A DNA stretch of 64,000 nucleotides, from NCBI RefSeq assembly GCF_004359525.2, contig NZ_SCWC02000001.1, positions 310,001 to 374,000 on the forward strand, read 5' to 3'. Below the pieces are notes generated by a model. It saw only the letters and a list, made by a program, of their open reading frames with translations, was not told the origin of the DNA and ran no database searches. The DNA comes from Macrococcus equipercicus (lineage in GTDB: Bacteria; Bacillota; Bacilli; Staphylococcales; Staphylococcaceae). A program made the position numbers and the translations under genes. Of the stretch, positions 9,532 through 17,647 are shown in pieces. Every line of letters begins with the position of its first letter. Position 1 is the stretch's first letter.

Positions 9532-10305
9532 TTGGATCCAAGTATATTATTGACTTATGGCTGGGTAGTCATCGTTCTCGTCGTACTGGAAGGGCTGCTC
9601 GCCGCTGACAATGCGATTGTCATGGCTGTCATGGTCAAACATCTGCCGGAAGAACGGCGAAAGAAAGCATTGTTCTATGGTTTAGTCGGTGCTTTTGTGT
9701 TTAGATTCATCTCCTTGTTTGTCATCAGTTACCTTGCGAATATATGGGAAATACAAGCAATCGGTGCGATTTATCTGCTGTACATCTCGATCAAGAATCT
9801 CTATGAGTATTTTTCATCAGGCGATGCGACATCTGAGGAAGAGGAAGAAGAAATCGCAGCGAGAGCTAGTACCGGCGGCAAAGGGTTCTGGCTGACTGTA
9901 TTGAAAGTAGAGCTTGCAGATATTGCTTTTGCGATTGACTCTATGCTTGCAGCGATTGCGATTGCCATTACGCTGCCGCATGTCGGTCCTCAGTTCGGCG
10001 GCATGAATGCCGGGCAATTCACGGTGATGTTTATCGGCGGGATGCTGGGTGTCATCATTATGCGTTTTGCGGCGAACTGGTTTGTCGCGCTGCTGCACAA
10101 ATATCCCTCACTCGAAGCGGCAGCGTTTGCGATTGTCGGCTGGGTAGGTATTAAGCTCATGGTCATCGTCCTGGCTCATGAACAGATCGGTATACTGCCT
10201 CATGACTTCCCGCACTCAGCACTGTGGCAGAGTATTTTCTGGATCGTGCTGGTCGCTATTCTTGCCATAGGCTGGTTTACAGGTAAGAAAAACGCCGTTA
10301 AATAA
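9532..10305 (+). CDS. TerC/YkoY family membrane protein (likely Mn2+ exporter)
   Basis: A 257-residue integral membrane protein of the TerC family with seven or eight hydrophobic segments. Family-defining acidic motifs are visible: EGLLAADNAIVMAVMVKHLP near residue 20, and KVELADIAFAIDSMLAAIAI near residue 123. Relatives (B. subtilis YkoY/MeeY) export manganese and help metallate exoenzymes; that role is inferred here. Start is TTG at 9532 after GGGAGGAATC. An acidic cytoplasmic loop (SEEEEEE near residue 100) sits between helices 3 and 4. The 31-base gap to prfC leaves no room for a yybP-ykoY riboswitch, unlike B. subtilis ykoY. Confidence 0.87.
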   Translation: MDPSILLTYGWVVIVLVVLEGLLAADNAIVMAVMVKHLPEERRKKALFYGLVGAFVFRFISLFVISYLANIWEIQAIGAIYLLYISIKNLYEYFSSGDATSEEEEEEIAARASTGGKGFWLTVLKVELADIAFAIDSMLAAIAIAITLPHVGPQFGGMNAGQFTVMFIGGMLGVIIMRFAANWFVALLHKYPSLEAAAFAIVGWVGIKLMVIVLAHEQIGILPHDFPHSALWQSIFWIVLVAILAIGWFTGKKNAVK

Positions 10306-10322
10306 AGCAGAACATTTATATT

Positions 10323-10366
10323 AAACTTAGTATTTCTTTTGTATAATGGAAATACTAAGTTTTTTT
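10323..10366. terminator. AT-rich hairpin terminator with a TATAAT in its loop
   Basis: A perfect 14-bp inverted repeat (10323-10336 with 10349-10362) and a 12-base loop is followed by a T-run, so it can terminate the TerC-gene transcript. The loop contains TATAAT (10342-10347), correctly placed to be the -10 box for the downstream protease gene. No good -35 is visible. Confidence 0.75.
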
Positions 10367-10378
10367 GTGGAGGCAATA

Positions 10379-11692
10379 ATGAAAAAGATTACGATTAGGA
10401 AGGCAGATTATCGAAGAAAGAAGAGAAATTTCTTTGATAAAGCTCATGATGGTAATGCCCCTATACAGAAAAGTTCCGCCGAAGAACCGGAATGGATGGA
10501 GGAACCGATACTAGAGGAGCCGGCTGAGATTGTTGTGCCTGATCAAGAGGTCCGTCATACCGACTTGCTTGAAACGGATGAACCCGTCCGGACCAGGCGG
10601 CCGAACTTGAGCTTTCTCTGGCTGCTCCTTGGTCTGCTGCTCGGCATTGTACTAATGTCTATTTTTTCGATGCTGTTTATGAAGCAGCGTGCAGAACCAG
10701 CGCCGGCCGCGGCGTCCAAAACAGAACACGCCATACAGCTGGCTAAAGATGATGTGGTAAGCATCATCAATACAAAGAAAGTTTCCAACCTGCTGGATAG
10801 CAGCGCAGTGATCAGTCCTGAAAAGCTGGGTATCGGCAGCGGAGTCATCTACAAGGTGACCGGTAAATCTGCTTATATCATCACGAACTATCATGTGATA
10901 AATGATGCCCAGGTTATTGAAGTCACGATGACCAACCATGACAAGCAGATTGCTAAAGTCGTCGGTTCAGATAAGTGGGCAGATATTGCTGTGCTCCGTA
11001 TTCCGAAAGGTAAGATTAAAGATAGCATTACATTTGCTGACAGCGATGCAGTCGTTATAGGTGAGCCTGCGATAGCTATCGGCAGTCCTCTCAGCCCGTC
11101 GTTTGCGGGCAGCGTGTCTCAAGGAATTATTTCCGGTAAAAATAGAAGTGTGCCTGTCGATCTGGACGGTGACGGCAGTTATGACTGGGAGGCAGATGTC
11201 CTGCAGACAGATGCAGCAATCAACCCTGGTAATTCAGGCGGTGCATTGATTAATGACGACGGGAAGCTGATCGGCATTAATACGCTTAAAATCTCCATCG
11301 ATAATGTGGAAGGCATTAACTTTGCTGTTCCAGCTAATGAAGTGAAAGAGATCGCCGGTATACTCGAAGATAAAGGAGAAATCAAGCGGCCGTCCCTCGG
11401 TGTGCTGCTGGAAGATCTGTCCGACCTGCAGATAGATGCGGTGCGTGCACAGATCGCTTTACCGGACGCAGTGAACAAAGGAGTCGTCATAACAGGATTT
11501 GAAGACAGCTCAGTCGCTGAAGCAGCAGGGCTCATGACGAAAGATGTCATTACAAAGATCGATGATACGCCGGTAGAAAGCTTAAGCCAGTTCAGAAATC
11601 TTCTTTATTATGGTAAAAAGAGCGGTGACAATGCAGTCATTACATACTACAGGCAAGGACAGCAGAAGACTGTGCAACTTAAGCTGAAATAA
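10379..11692 (+). CDS. HtrA-like membrane-anchored serine protease
   Basis: A 437-residue surface protease of the DegP/HtrA family. An acidic cytoplasmic N-terminus (about 75 residues) precedes one membrane helix (about 76-98). The trypsin-like domain follows, with catalytic His in ITNYHV (about 172), Asp in WADIAV (about 202) and Ser in NPGNSGG (about 286). A single PDZ domain lies at about 335-437 (RPSLGVLLEDL..GLMTKDVITKID). Such proteins degrade or refold damaged exported proteins. Start is the ATG at 10379, seven bases after GGAGG; the in-frame ATG at 10346 lies inside the terminator hairpin and is rejected. The htrA-ktrD order is like S. aureus. Confidence 0.93.
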   Translation: MKKITIRKADYRRKKRNFFDKAHDGNAPIQKSSAEEPEWMEEPILEEPAEIVVPDQEVRHTDLLETDEPVRTRRPNLSFLWLLLGLLLGIVLMSIFSMLFMKQRAEPAPAAASKTEHAIQLAKDDVVSIINTKKVSNLLDSSAVISPEKLGIGSGVIYKVTGKSAYIITNYHVINDAQVIEVTMTNHDKQIAKVVGSDKWADIAVLRIPKGKIKDSITFADSDAVVIGEPAIAIGSPLSPSFAGSVSQGIISGKNRSVPVDLDGDGSYDWEADVLQTDAAINPGNSGGALINDDGKLIGINTLKISIDNVEGINFAVPANEVKEIAGILEDKGEIKRPSLGVLLEDLSDLQIDAVRAQIALPDAVNKGVVITGFEDSSVAEAAGLMTKDVITKIDDTPVESLSQFRNLLYYGKKSGDNAVITYYRQGQQKTVQLKLK

Positions 11693-11708
11693 GGAAGTGA
11701 CAGAGAAC

Positions 11709-13052
11709 ATGCAAAAACTATTTGAACGGCTGACACCTCAACAAGGTATCGTCCTCTATTATATTGCTGCCATACTTATTTCATTTTTGCTTCTCAGATT
11801 GCCATATGTCCATAGACATGGTGTACACATCTCATACATAGATAGTTTATTTGTAGCGGTCTCAGGAATCAGTGTGACAGGGCTGACACCGGTGTCCATT
11901 ATCGATACTTATTCAATATTCGGGCAGCTGCTGATTCTCTTCATTCTAAATCTCGGGGGCATCGGTGTAATGGCTATGGGCACTTTGCTGTGGGTAGTGC
12001 TCGGTAAAAGAATCGGTATACGTGAACGTCAACTGATTATGGTCGACAATAACCGGGATAAAATGTCCGGGACGGTGTCATTGATCAGAGAAATAGTGAA
12101 GACGATGCTGATGATTGAGCTTGCAGGGGCACTGCTTTTAGCGTTTTACTTCTACAAAGATTTTCATTCAGTCAGCCAGTCGCTCTATCACGGCCTGTTC
12201 GCAAGCGTCTCTGCTACGACGAACGGAGGACTTGATATAACGGGTGAATCATTAAATCCATATGCGGACGATTATTTTGTCCAGGCGGTCATTATGGTGC
12301 TGATCATACTCGGGGCCATCGGCTTTCCGGTGATCATTGAAGTGAAGACTTATTTAACGAATAAAGTGCCGAACTTCAGATTTAGTCTGTTCGCCAAACT
12401 GACGGTGACGACGTATTTATCACTCCTGGCAGCCGGTTTTGCAGTTATTTATTTGCTGGAGTTCAATCATGCCTTTGAAGGAGAGACGTGGCATAAAGGG
12501 CTTTTTTACGCTCTGTTTCAATCCGCCACGACGCGTAGTGCGGGATTGACTACTATTGATTTAAGCCGCTTTTCTGAAGCCACCCAGTTCTTTATGGGAG
12601 GACTGATGTTTGTCGGCTCTTCACCGAGTTCTGTCGGCGGCGGCATCAGAACGACGACGCTCGCTATTCTAGTGCTCTTTCTGGTGAACTTCAGCAACGG
12701 CCGGACGACGATCAAAGTATTCAACAAGGAGATTCATCCGCTTGATATTCAGCGGTCGTTTGCTGTTATGATTCTTGCCTGTCTTATCTGCTTTACAGCT
12801 CTGATGCTGATACTCAGCTTTGAGAAGCATCATATCGGACTGTTGTCCATCTTCTTTGAAGTGATGAGTGCGTTCGGAACGTGCGGACTGTCGATGGGTA
12901 TTACCGACGATTTATCATCACCATCAAAACTTGTCATTATATCACTCATGTTCGTTGGCCGGGTCGGGCTGATCTCATTCATCATCATGCTGGGCGGCAA
13001 AGCAGAGCCGGATAAATTCAATTACCCGAAAGAACGGGTGATGATCGGTTAA
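11709..13052 (+). CDS. ktrD: Ktr-type potassium transporter membrane subunit
   Basis: A 447-residue K+ channel-like subunit of the Trk/Ktr/HKT superfamily. Four M1-P-M2 repeats are visible through their selectivity loops: VSGISVTGLTP near residue 50, VSATTNGGLDI near residue 165, ATTRSAGLTTID near residue 280, and MSAFGTCGLSM near residue 390. It should partner with a cytoplasmic KtrA ring, not found here. From memory, ktrA lies just beyond cydAB in S. aureus, so it may lie past the right edge. KtrD rather than KtrB is inferred from synteny. Start ATG 11709 lies after AAGGAAGTGA; the GTG at 11697 is inside that site. Confidence 0.87.
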   Translation: MQKLFERLTPQQGIVLYYIAAILISFLLLRLPYVHRHGVHISYIDSLFVAVSGISVTGLTPVSIIDTYSIFGQLLILFILNLGGIGVMAMGTLLWVVLGKRIGIRERQLIMVDNNRDKMSGTVSLIREIVKTMLMIELAGALLLAFYFYKDFHSVSQSLYHGLFASVSATTNGGLDITGESLNPYADDYFVQAVIMVLIILGAIGFPVIIEVKTYLTNKVPNFRFSLFAKLTVTTYLSLLAAGFAVIYLLEFNHAFEGETWHKGLFYALFQSATTRSAGLTTIDLSRFSEATQFFMGGLMFVGSSPSSVGGGIRTTTLAILVLFLVNFSNGRTTIKVFNKEIHPLDIQRSFAVMILACLICFTALMLILSFEKHHIGLLSIFFEVMSAFGTCGLSMGITDDLSSPSKLVIISLMFVGRVGLISFIIMLGGKAEPDKFNYPKERVMIG

Positions 13053-13094
13053 AAAAGACTGATACGACGCATGGCTGTCGTATCAGTCTTTTTT
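13051..13094. terminator. Bidirectional terminator between ktrD and the histidine kinase gene
   Basis: A perfect 18-bp stem (13051-13068 with 13077-13094) around an 8-base loop, with A-run and T-run ends. It overlaps the last codons of the kinase gene on the minus strand. Confidence 0.93.
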
Positions 13095-14549
13095 GTTGGG
13101 CAGCTGGATGATGAACGTTGTTCCTATATGGACTTCGCTTTCTACGGAAATCGTGCCGCCGTTTGTCTCGATGATGTTTTTTGTCACCGGCAGGCCGAGA
13201 CCTGTGCCGTTCGCCTTTGTAGTGAAGAAAGTATCAAATAATTGGTTGATGGTCTGTTTAGTCATTCCTTCCCCGTTATCCCGTACAGACAGAAATATAT
13301 GCTCCTGCTGGCTGACTTTCACTTCGATGATGCCCTGACGGTCAGGGGGTATCGCTTCTCGCGCATTCTGGATGAGATTGATCAGAATCTGCTTCAGCTG
13401 GTCACTTGAAATGGTTGTATAGAGCGGCTGTTCAGGATAGCTGCTGATAAGCCTGATGTTGTAATGCTCAAGCTCGTACTTCAAGAATATAAGGATGTCC
13501 TTGACGACTGTCGTGATTTCAACGGGTTCACCGATGATAGAAGTCGGACGGCCGAGCAGCAGAAACTGACTGACGATTTCATTGATACGGTCAAGTTCAC
13601 TTTTAACAATGGAGAAATGGGGGTTGGACCGTTCTTTATCATAGCTCAGTTCAAGCAGTTCGACGAATCCTTTGACAGCGGTCAAAGGATTTTTGATTTC
13701 ATGAGCTGTATTGGCTGCAAGCATGCCGATCAGCTCTTTTTTCTGGACATTGATTTCCTCAATCAGCCGCAGTCGTTCCTTTTGAATCTCCCGGTGGTGC
13801 ATGAATAACTGCAGCATAGCGGTCACAAGGCTGATGATAAATGCGATGGGCACTATTCGTTTCAGCGTCGTCCAATAAATATTTTCATTGGATGTGATGG
13901 TCAGTTTCCACTGCATGTTCTGGAAGGAGACTGTTCTTGAAATGCCCGATTTTACTGGATTCTTTGACTCAAAAATAACTTTATTGTGAAAATCTGTTAT
14001 AGTAATGGTACTTTTCGACTGGATGGCATCAATAACCGAAATCAGGCCGTTGATATCGACTTCAATCACGACCAGCACTTTACTGGATTCATTCGGTATG
14101 AACTTCGAAATATAGATGACATCAATGCCGTTTCTATCTTGTTCACGGCCGCTGACAGCAACATTATTCAAATTCATATTACTGTTAAAGAACGCGTAGC
14201 TTTTCAATGTCTTGCCTATCATCTGGGAACTGGAAGAATTGACCACTTTGCTCTCTTTGTTCAGCACATAGACCGTCTTATATCTTGGTTCTTGTCTCTT
14301 GATGGAATCGATGGCGCTGTTGATTTCATCCTCATCACGGCTGAGTGAGACGACAGTCGCCAAATTCGCTACCGTCGCGTAGGCATCATTGATGAATGTT
14401 TCGATATGCTGCTGATGCATGGCGATGTTACGGTCAATTTTAATAAGATCCTGACCTTTATAGTAATGGAATAGGGCATAAAAGATGGCGGATGATAGGA
14501 TAAGCGTGATGAGCAGATTGAGAATTAGATGCTTTTTCAGCTGTTTCAT
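13083..14549 (-). CDS. Orphan membrane sensor histidine kinase
   Basis: A 488-residue kinase. Helix 1 is at about residues 8-30, then an extracellular sensor of about 190 residues resembling a Cache/PDC fold (VYVLNKESKVVNSSS, then VVIEVDINGL). Helix 2 is at about 228-248, with no obvious HAMP domain. The dimerisation motif ANTAHEIKNPLTAVKGF has the phospho-His near residue 283. The ATPase domain shows NLIQNAREAIP, DNGEGMT and GTGLGLPV. The layout resembles KinB/sporulation-type kinases. No response regulator gene is adjacent, so the partner is unknown. Start ATG 14549 is 12 bases after GGAGG; TTG 14561 abuts that site and is rejected. Confidence 0.88.
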   Translation of the reverse strand: MKQLKKHLILNLLITLILSSAIFYALFHYYKGQDLIKIDRNIAMHQQHIETFINDAYATVANLATVVSLSRDEDEINSAIDSIKRQEPRYKTVYVLNKESKVVNSSSSQMIGKTLKSYAFFNSNMNLNNVAVSGREQDRNGIDVIYISKFIPNESSKVLVVIEVDINGLISVIDAIQSKSTITITDFHNKVIFESKNPVKSGISRTVSFQNMQWKLTITSNENIYWTTLKRIVPIAFIISLVTAMLQLFMHHREIQKERLRLIEEINVQKKELIGMLAANTAHEIKNPLTAVKGFVELLELSYDKERSNPHFSIVKSELDRINEIVSQFLLLGRPTSIIGEPVEITTVVKDILIFLKYELEHYNIRLISSYPEQPLYTTISSDQLKQILINLIQNAREAIPPDRQGIIEVKVSQQEHIFLSVRDNGEGMTKQTINQLFDTFFTTKANGTGLGLPVTKNIIETNGGTISVESEVHIGTTFIIQLPNKKD

Positions 14550-14614
14550 TAAACTAGTCAACCTCCGGCTCGCTCATTTGTTATAATTAAAAAAAACGTG
14601 GATAGGTGATACTG

Positions 14615-16084
14615 ATGACTCAAGGATTAATCGATATTCATATTATAGCAACAAATGATATTCATGGGGCGCTCTTTCCGTCAGAAAATGATGCAGGAAT
14701 CATGAAAGCAGCGACTTATGTCAAAATGGTCCGCCGCGCATCAGAGCATCTGCTCCTTATTGATAACGGCAACGCCCTGAGCGGATCTGTCAGCACATAT
14801 TTTTTCTCACACTCAAAAAATAATTTCCGTAATCCGATGATCACTTTGATGAATAAGATGAACTATGACGCGAGCGGCATCAGTCCTAATGAGTTCCGCT
14901 ACGGGCTCTCATACTTCAATAAAGCACAGGCGATGGCTGACTTTCCTTTTCTGTCCGCCAATATTCTGCACTCCCGCACGAAAGAGCCTTATTTTAACTC
15001 GCCTTATATCATTAAGACGTTTAATGGTATGAAAATCGGCATTATCGGTATTACTTCAAGAGGATTGATGGCGAAGGAGACGGTAGAGACGGTGGGCGAA
15101 TTTGCAGTGGAGGAAACAGTAAGAGCTGCCAAGCGATGGATCCGGCATATGCATGACAAGGAAAGTCCTGACTTTGTCATAGCCCTGTATCACGGCGGCC
15201 TGAATGAACTGGTCCGTAACACCGACTATAAAGAGTTGACAAGTAATGAGGCGGAGGCCATTATTCAGGCAAGTGAAGGTATAGATGTCATGATTACCGG
15301 CCATCAGAAGAAGACGCTGAATAAAATGATTGATGATACATTATTTATACAGGCGGGCAGCAATATGAGTCACCTCTGCCATATTCAGCTGCAGTTCAAA
15401 GGGCGGACAAATACATTCGAACTGGTGAACAGTCAGTCTGAGTTGATTGACATGACCGCCTATCAGGAAGATGAGCAGCTGAAAGACGAAGTCTACTTTG
15501 AGGAGAAGGAATTCAGACAGTGGCTGAAAAGTAAAGCGGGGGTCGTCAACGACGATTTCCGGCTTGAGCATTACGAGGACTTTCTAGCACCGCATCCGTT
15601 CAAAACATTGCTGCATGATCTCTTGAAGAATTGTACAGCAGAAATCACATGCTGCCATATTCCACATATGAAGGCACAGGGACTGAGCGGCATGGTCACG
15701 CAGCACGACCTCTACAATTCGTATATCAGTATCGATCATCCGGTTCAGCTGCTGCTGACCGGCAAGCAGATTCACAGAATCATGGAGCGGAGTGCTGCCG
15801 CGCTGTATGAAGAGAATGGCATACACATCCGGCAGGAAATGCTGGATCCGACGGTCATCACAGACTGGCGGGGATTTGATTATTCACTTGACCTTGACCA
15901 GCCCATCGGCCGGCGGGTAAAGATGACACTGGAACCGGCGGCGGAATATATCATCGGGACGACAGATTATATATACCGTCAGTACAGTGATTTAATAGCG
16001 GATGGCCAGCTGCTTAAAGTTCATAACCGACATATGATAGAACTGCTGGAAGAACGACTGAAGTCAACGCTTTATCTGGCATAA
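14615..16084 (+). CDS. YunD-like metallophosphoesterase/5'-nucleotidase family protein
   Basis: A 489-residue protein with an N-terminal calcineurin-like domain and a C-terminal 5'-nucleotidase domain. Metal-site motifs: ATNDIHGALF near residue 12, LLIDNGNALSG near residue 47, ALYHGG near residue 190, and MITGHQKK near residue 230. The usual GNHE block is replaced by SPNEF. The C-terminal half contains NSYISIDHPVQLLLTGKQI. No signal peptide or wall anchor is seen, so unlike secreted AdsA-type nucleotidases it is probably cytoplasmic, as proposed for B. subtilis YunD. ATG 14615 follows AGGTGAT; GTG 14606 overlaps it. Divergent from the kinase gene. Confidence 0.85.
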   Translation: MTQGLIDIHIIATNDIHGALFPSENDAGIMKAATYVKMVRRASEHLLLIDNGNALSGSVSTYFFSHSKNNFRNPMITLMNKMNYDASGISPNEFRYGLSYFNKAQAMADFPFLSANILHSRTKEPYFNSPYIIKTFNGMKIGIIGITSRGLMAKETVETVGEFAVEETVRAAKRWIRHMHDKESPDFVIALYHGGLNELVRNTDYKELTSNEAEAIIQASEGIDVMITGHQKKTLNKMIDDTLFIQAGSNMSHLCHIQLQFKGRTNTFELVNSQSELIDMTAYQEDEQLKDEVYFEEKEFRQWLKSKAGVVNDDFRLEHYEDFLAPHPFKTLLHDLLKNCTAEITCCHIPHMKAQGLSGMVTQHDLYNSYISIDHPVQLLLTGKQIHRIMERSAAALYEENGIHIRQEMLDPTVITDWRGFDYSLDLDQPIGRRVKMTLEPAAEYIIGTTDYIYRQYSDLIADGQLLKVHNRHMIELLEERLKSTLYLA

Positions 16085-16088
16085 ACTA

Positions 16089-16120
16089 AGCTGCGCCCGA
16101 TTATCGGACGCAGCTCTTTT
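16089..16120 (+). terminator. Terminator after the YunD-like gene
   Basis: A 12-bp stem with one mismatch (AGCTGCGCCCGA against TCGGACGCAGCT) around TTAT, followed by CTTTT. It is convergent with the next minus-strand gene and may partly serve both. Confidence 0.75.
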
Positions 16121-16718
16121 AGCGGGCATAGATTATGATGAGAAGAACGATAGCAAGTATTTGACCGATCATCGGTGTAATCAGGCGCTTCGTATAGGCA
16201 TAGCTTACTGCTAAAAGAAGCTGGACTACAAAAATAAACAGGACGAGCTGACTATCCAGTGTCCAGACAAACAGCAGTGCTGAGGCAGCGCTTGTCACGA
16301 TTACCGAAAGCCACGGGCTTGTGACTTCCATCAAGCGCTGTTCAAGCATGCTTCTCATGTACAGTTCATGAAGCGGGACAGTGACAATTAACGAAATAAT
16401 CAGCTGCCACTTGTAATAGACACCGATAGATACAAGTGTCTTTAACAGATGGAAGTAATGCACATCTGTAGTCATTGCTGAAGCCGCCATATAAACAAGT
16501 AGAATGGCGATGCTTGCTGTAATTCCGGCTGCGATAGAAATAAGAATACGCTTTGACCGGATGCTGCGCTCATAAAAGACATAGCTGATAGAAGAGAACA
16601 GCATGATACCTGTCATGATGTGCCAGAATACTTGTTCTTCGTTACGCATCACTATAAGGATAATCTGAAAAACAATATAAGTGACAATAAACCATAGCAG
16701 CGGCTTTCTGATTGCCAT
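16119..16718 (-). CDS. CPBP-like membrane protein with degenerate motif
   Basis: A 199-residue very hydrophobic protein with about six membrane helices. The segment PLHELYMRSMLEQRL near residue 130 resembles CPBP/Abi intramembrane protease motif 1 (EExxxR), but the first Glu is His. Motifs 2 and 3 with conserved His residues are not evident. A CPBP relative that has lost or altered the protease site is one reading; an unrelated membrane protein is another. ATG 16718 is eight bases after GAGG. The gene follows the DUF2187 gene on the minus strand with an overlap-scale junction, so the two are probably cotranscribed with the sigma-factor gene upstream. Confidence 0.6.
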   Translation of the reverse strand: MAIRKPLLWFIVTYIVFQIILIVMRNEEQVFWHIMTGIMLFSSISYVFYERSIRSKRILISIAAGITASIAILLVYMAASAMTTDVHYFHLLKTLVSIGVYYKWQLIISLIVTVPLHELYMRSMLEQRLMEVTSPWLSVIVTSAASALLFVWTLDSQLVLFIFVVQLLLAVSYAYTKRLITPMIGQILAIVLLIIIYAR

Positions 16719-16719
16719 G

Positions 16720-16902
16720 CTACGCCTCGTCAACGATAGTATAACGCTTATGGTTAATCACAGTTTTCTCCTGCAGATCCAGCTGTTCGAAATTTTCCAT
16801 AATTGTTAAATCAACAATAACAGAGTTTTCATTGACTTTTTCCACTTTTCCGCGTAAGCCGTCATGAAACTCAACAATATTTCCTACTTTAGCGATTGTC
16901 AT
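16720..16902 (-). CDS. DUF2187 (YkvS-like) small protein
   Basis: A 60-residue soluble protein matching the DUF2187/YkvS family: VGNIVEFHDGLRGKVEKVNENSVIVDLT is a KOW/SH3-like beta core, followed by VINHKRYTIV. Function unknown; the fold suggests nucleic-acid or protein binding (inference). Two adjacent ATGs occur after GGAGG; the second (16902) has the better six-base spacing. It lies between the sigma-factor gene and the CPBP-like gene on the same strand. Confidence 0.82.
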   Translation of the reverse strand: MTIAKVGNIVEFHDGLRGKVEKVNENSVIVDLTIMENFEQLDLQEKTVINHKRYTIVDEA

Positions 16903-16943
16903 CATTATCCTCCTAAAAACGTGCTATTTGACATTATACTAAA

Positions 16944-17456
16944 TTACTGCACAGATTTAAATGTAAAACTGTCGTTTAACCGTAATTTTTCTCGGGCACA
17001 TTTACGCCAGCGCTTGACAGCTGATGGACTGCGGTCAGACATTCCTGCGATTTCCTCGATGTTATAGCCGAGAAGCGCATACTTCAGCCAGAGCAGCTCA
17101 TTATCAGTCAGGCTGACAGCCAGCTCCTCAATCAAAAAAGCTACAGGTTCCTCAGTACAATCTAATAGAGGGATGAGCACTTCATCAGTGACCGGATGAT
17201 AGCGCTCCTTGTACTTTATTCGTTTTCTTAGTTCATCGATAATAGAAAATTTCAGCTTCATATAGACAAACTGATCCTGATGAGCTGTACGCGTCGGATC
17301 AAAGCTTTCATGAATCTCCCATAACTTGATTAATGCCAGCTGGTAATATTCATCAAAGTCATAGGTAATATGATACTGGTGCAGCAGGTGATAAATCATT
17401 CGGTCATAGCGGGTTTTCCATTCCTCGAACATCATAACTCTTTTCTGCCTATGCAC
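16944..17456 (-). CDS. SigS/ECF-like RNA polymerase sigma factor
   Basis: A 170-residue sigma-70 family protein with regions 2 and 4 only. Region 2 spans about residues 15-80 (YDFDEYYQLALIKLWEIHESFDP), and the region 4 helix-turn-helix about 120-160 (LLWLKYALLGYNIEEIAGMSDRSPSAVKRW). Spacing and the YxFDEYYQ segment recall S. aureus SigS (YNYDEYYQLLLIKMWQL, from memory). No anti-sigma gene is adjacent. It is transcribed divergently from comK, so a link to competence or stress control is attractive but unproven. Start uncertain: GTG 17456 or ATG 17435/17432, none with a strong ribosome site. Likely first gene of a three-gene minus-strand unit. Confidence 0.78.
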   Translation of the reverse strand: MHRQKRVMMFEEWKTRYDRMIYHLLHQYHITYDFDEYYQLALIKLWEIHESFDPTRTAHQDQFVYMKLKFSIIDELRKRIKYKERYHPVTDEVLIPLLDCTEEPVAFLIEELAVSLTDNELLWLKYALLGYNIEEIAGMSDRSPSAVKRWRKCAREKLRLNDSFTFKSVQ

Positions 17457-17607
17457 ATAAACGATTGATTTCCGGATGACTACAGTGTAATGGCGGAAAC
17501 TGTTAAATGAAAATTAACAAATTTAAATAATTTTAATATGTATTAAAAATAACCCTGAATTTTATTAATTTTTCCGCTGTTTGAGCTTGTTAATCAAGTT
17601 TCAGCTA

Positions 17608-17613
17608 TATAAT
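17608..17613 (+). promoter_or_regulatory. Possible -10 box for comK
   Basis: TATAAT lies 37 bases upstream of the proposed comK start in a very AT-rich divergent region. No consensus -35 is at the right distance, which would suit an activator-dependent or alternative-sigma promoter. Confidence 0.35.
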
Positions 17614-17631
17614 TTAGTTAATAATCAAGAG

Positions 17632-17647
17632 AGGAGGAAACGCTATC
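17632..17647 (+). promoter_or_regulatory. Strong ribosome site placing comK translation at a non-canonical codon
   Basis: AGGAGG at 17632-17637 is followed after seven bases by ATC (17645-17647), in frame with the ComK reading frame. An AUC start would make initiation inefficient and IF3-sensitive, as known for AUU in infC. Confidence 0.6.

Noticed and set aside
13464-14348. Plus-strand frames of 114-120 codons inside the histidine kinase gene
   Set aside because: They are shadows of the kinase frame, with no ribosome sites and no recognisable domains.
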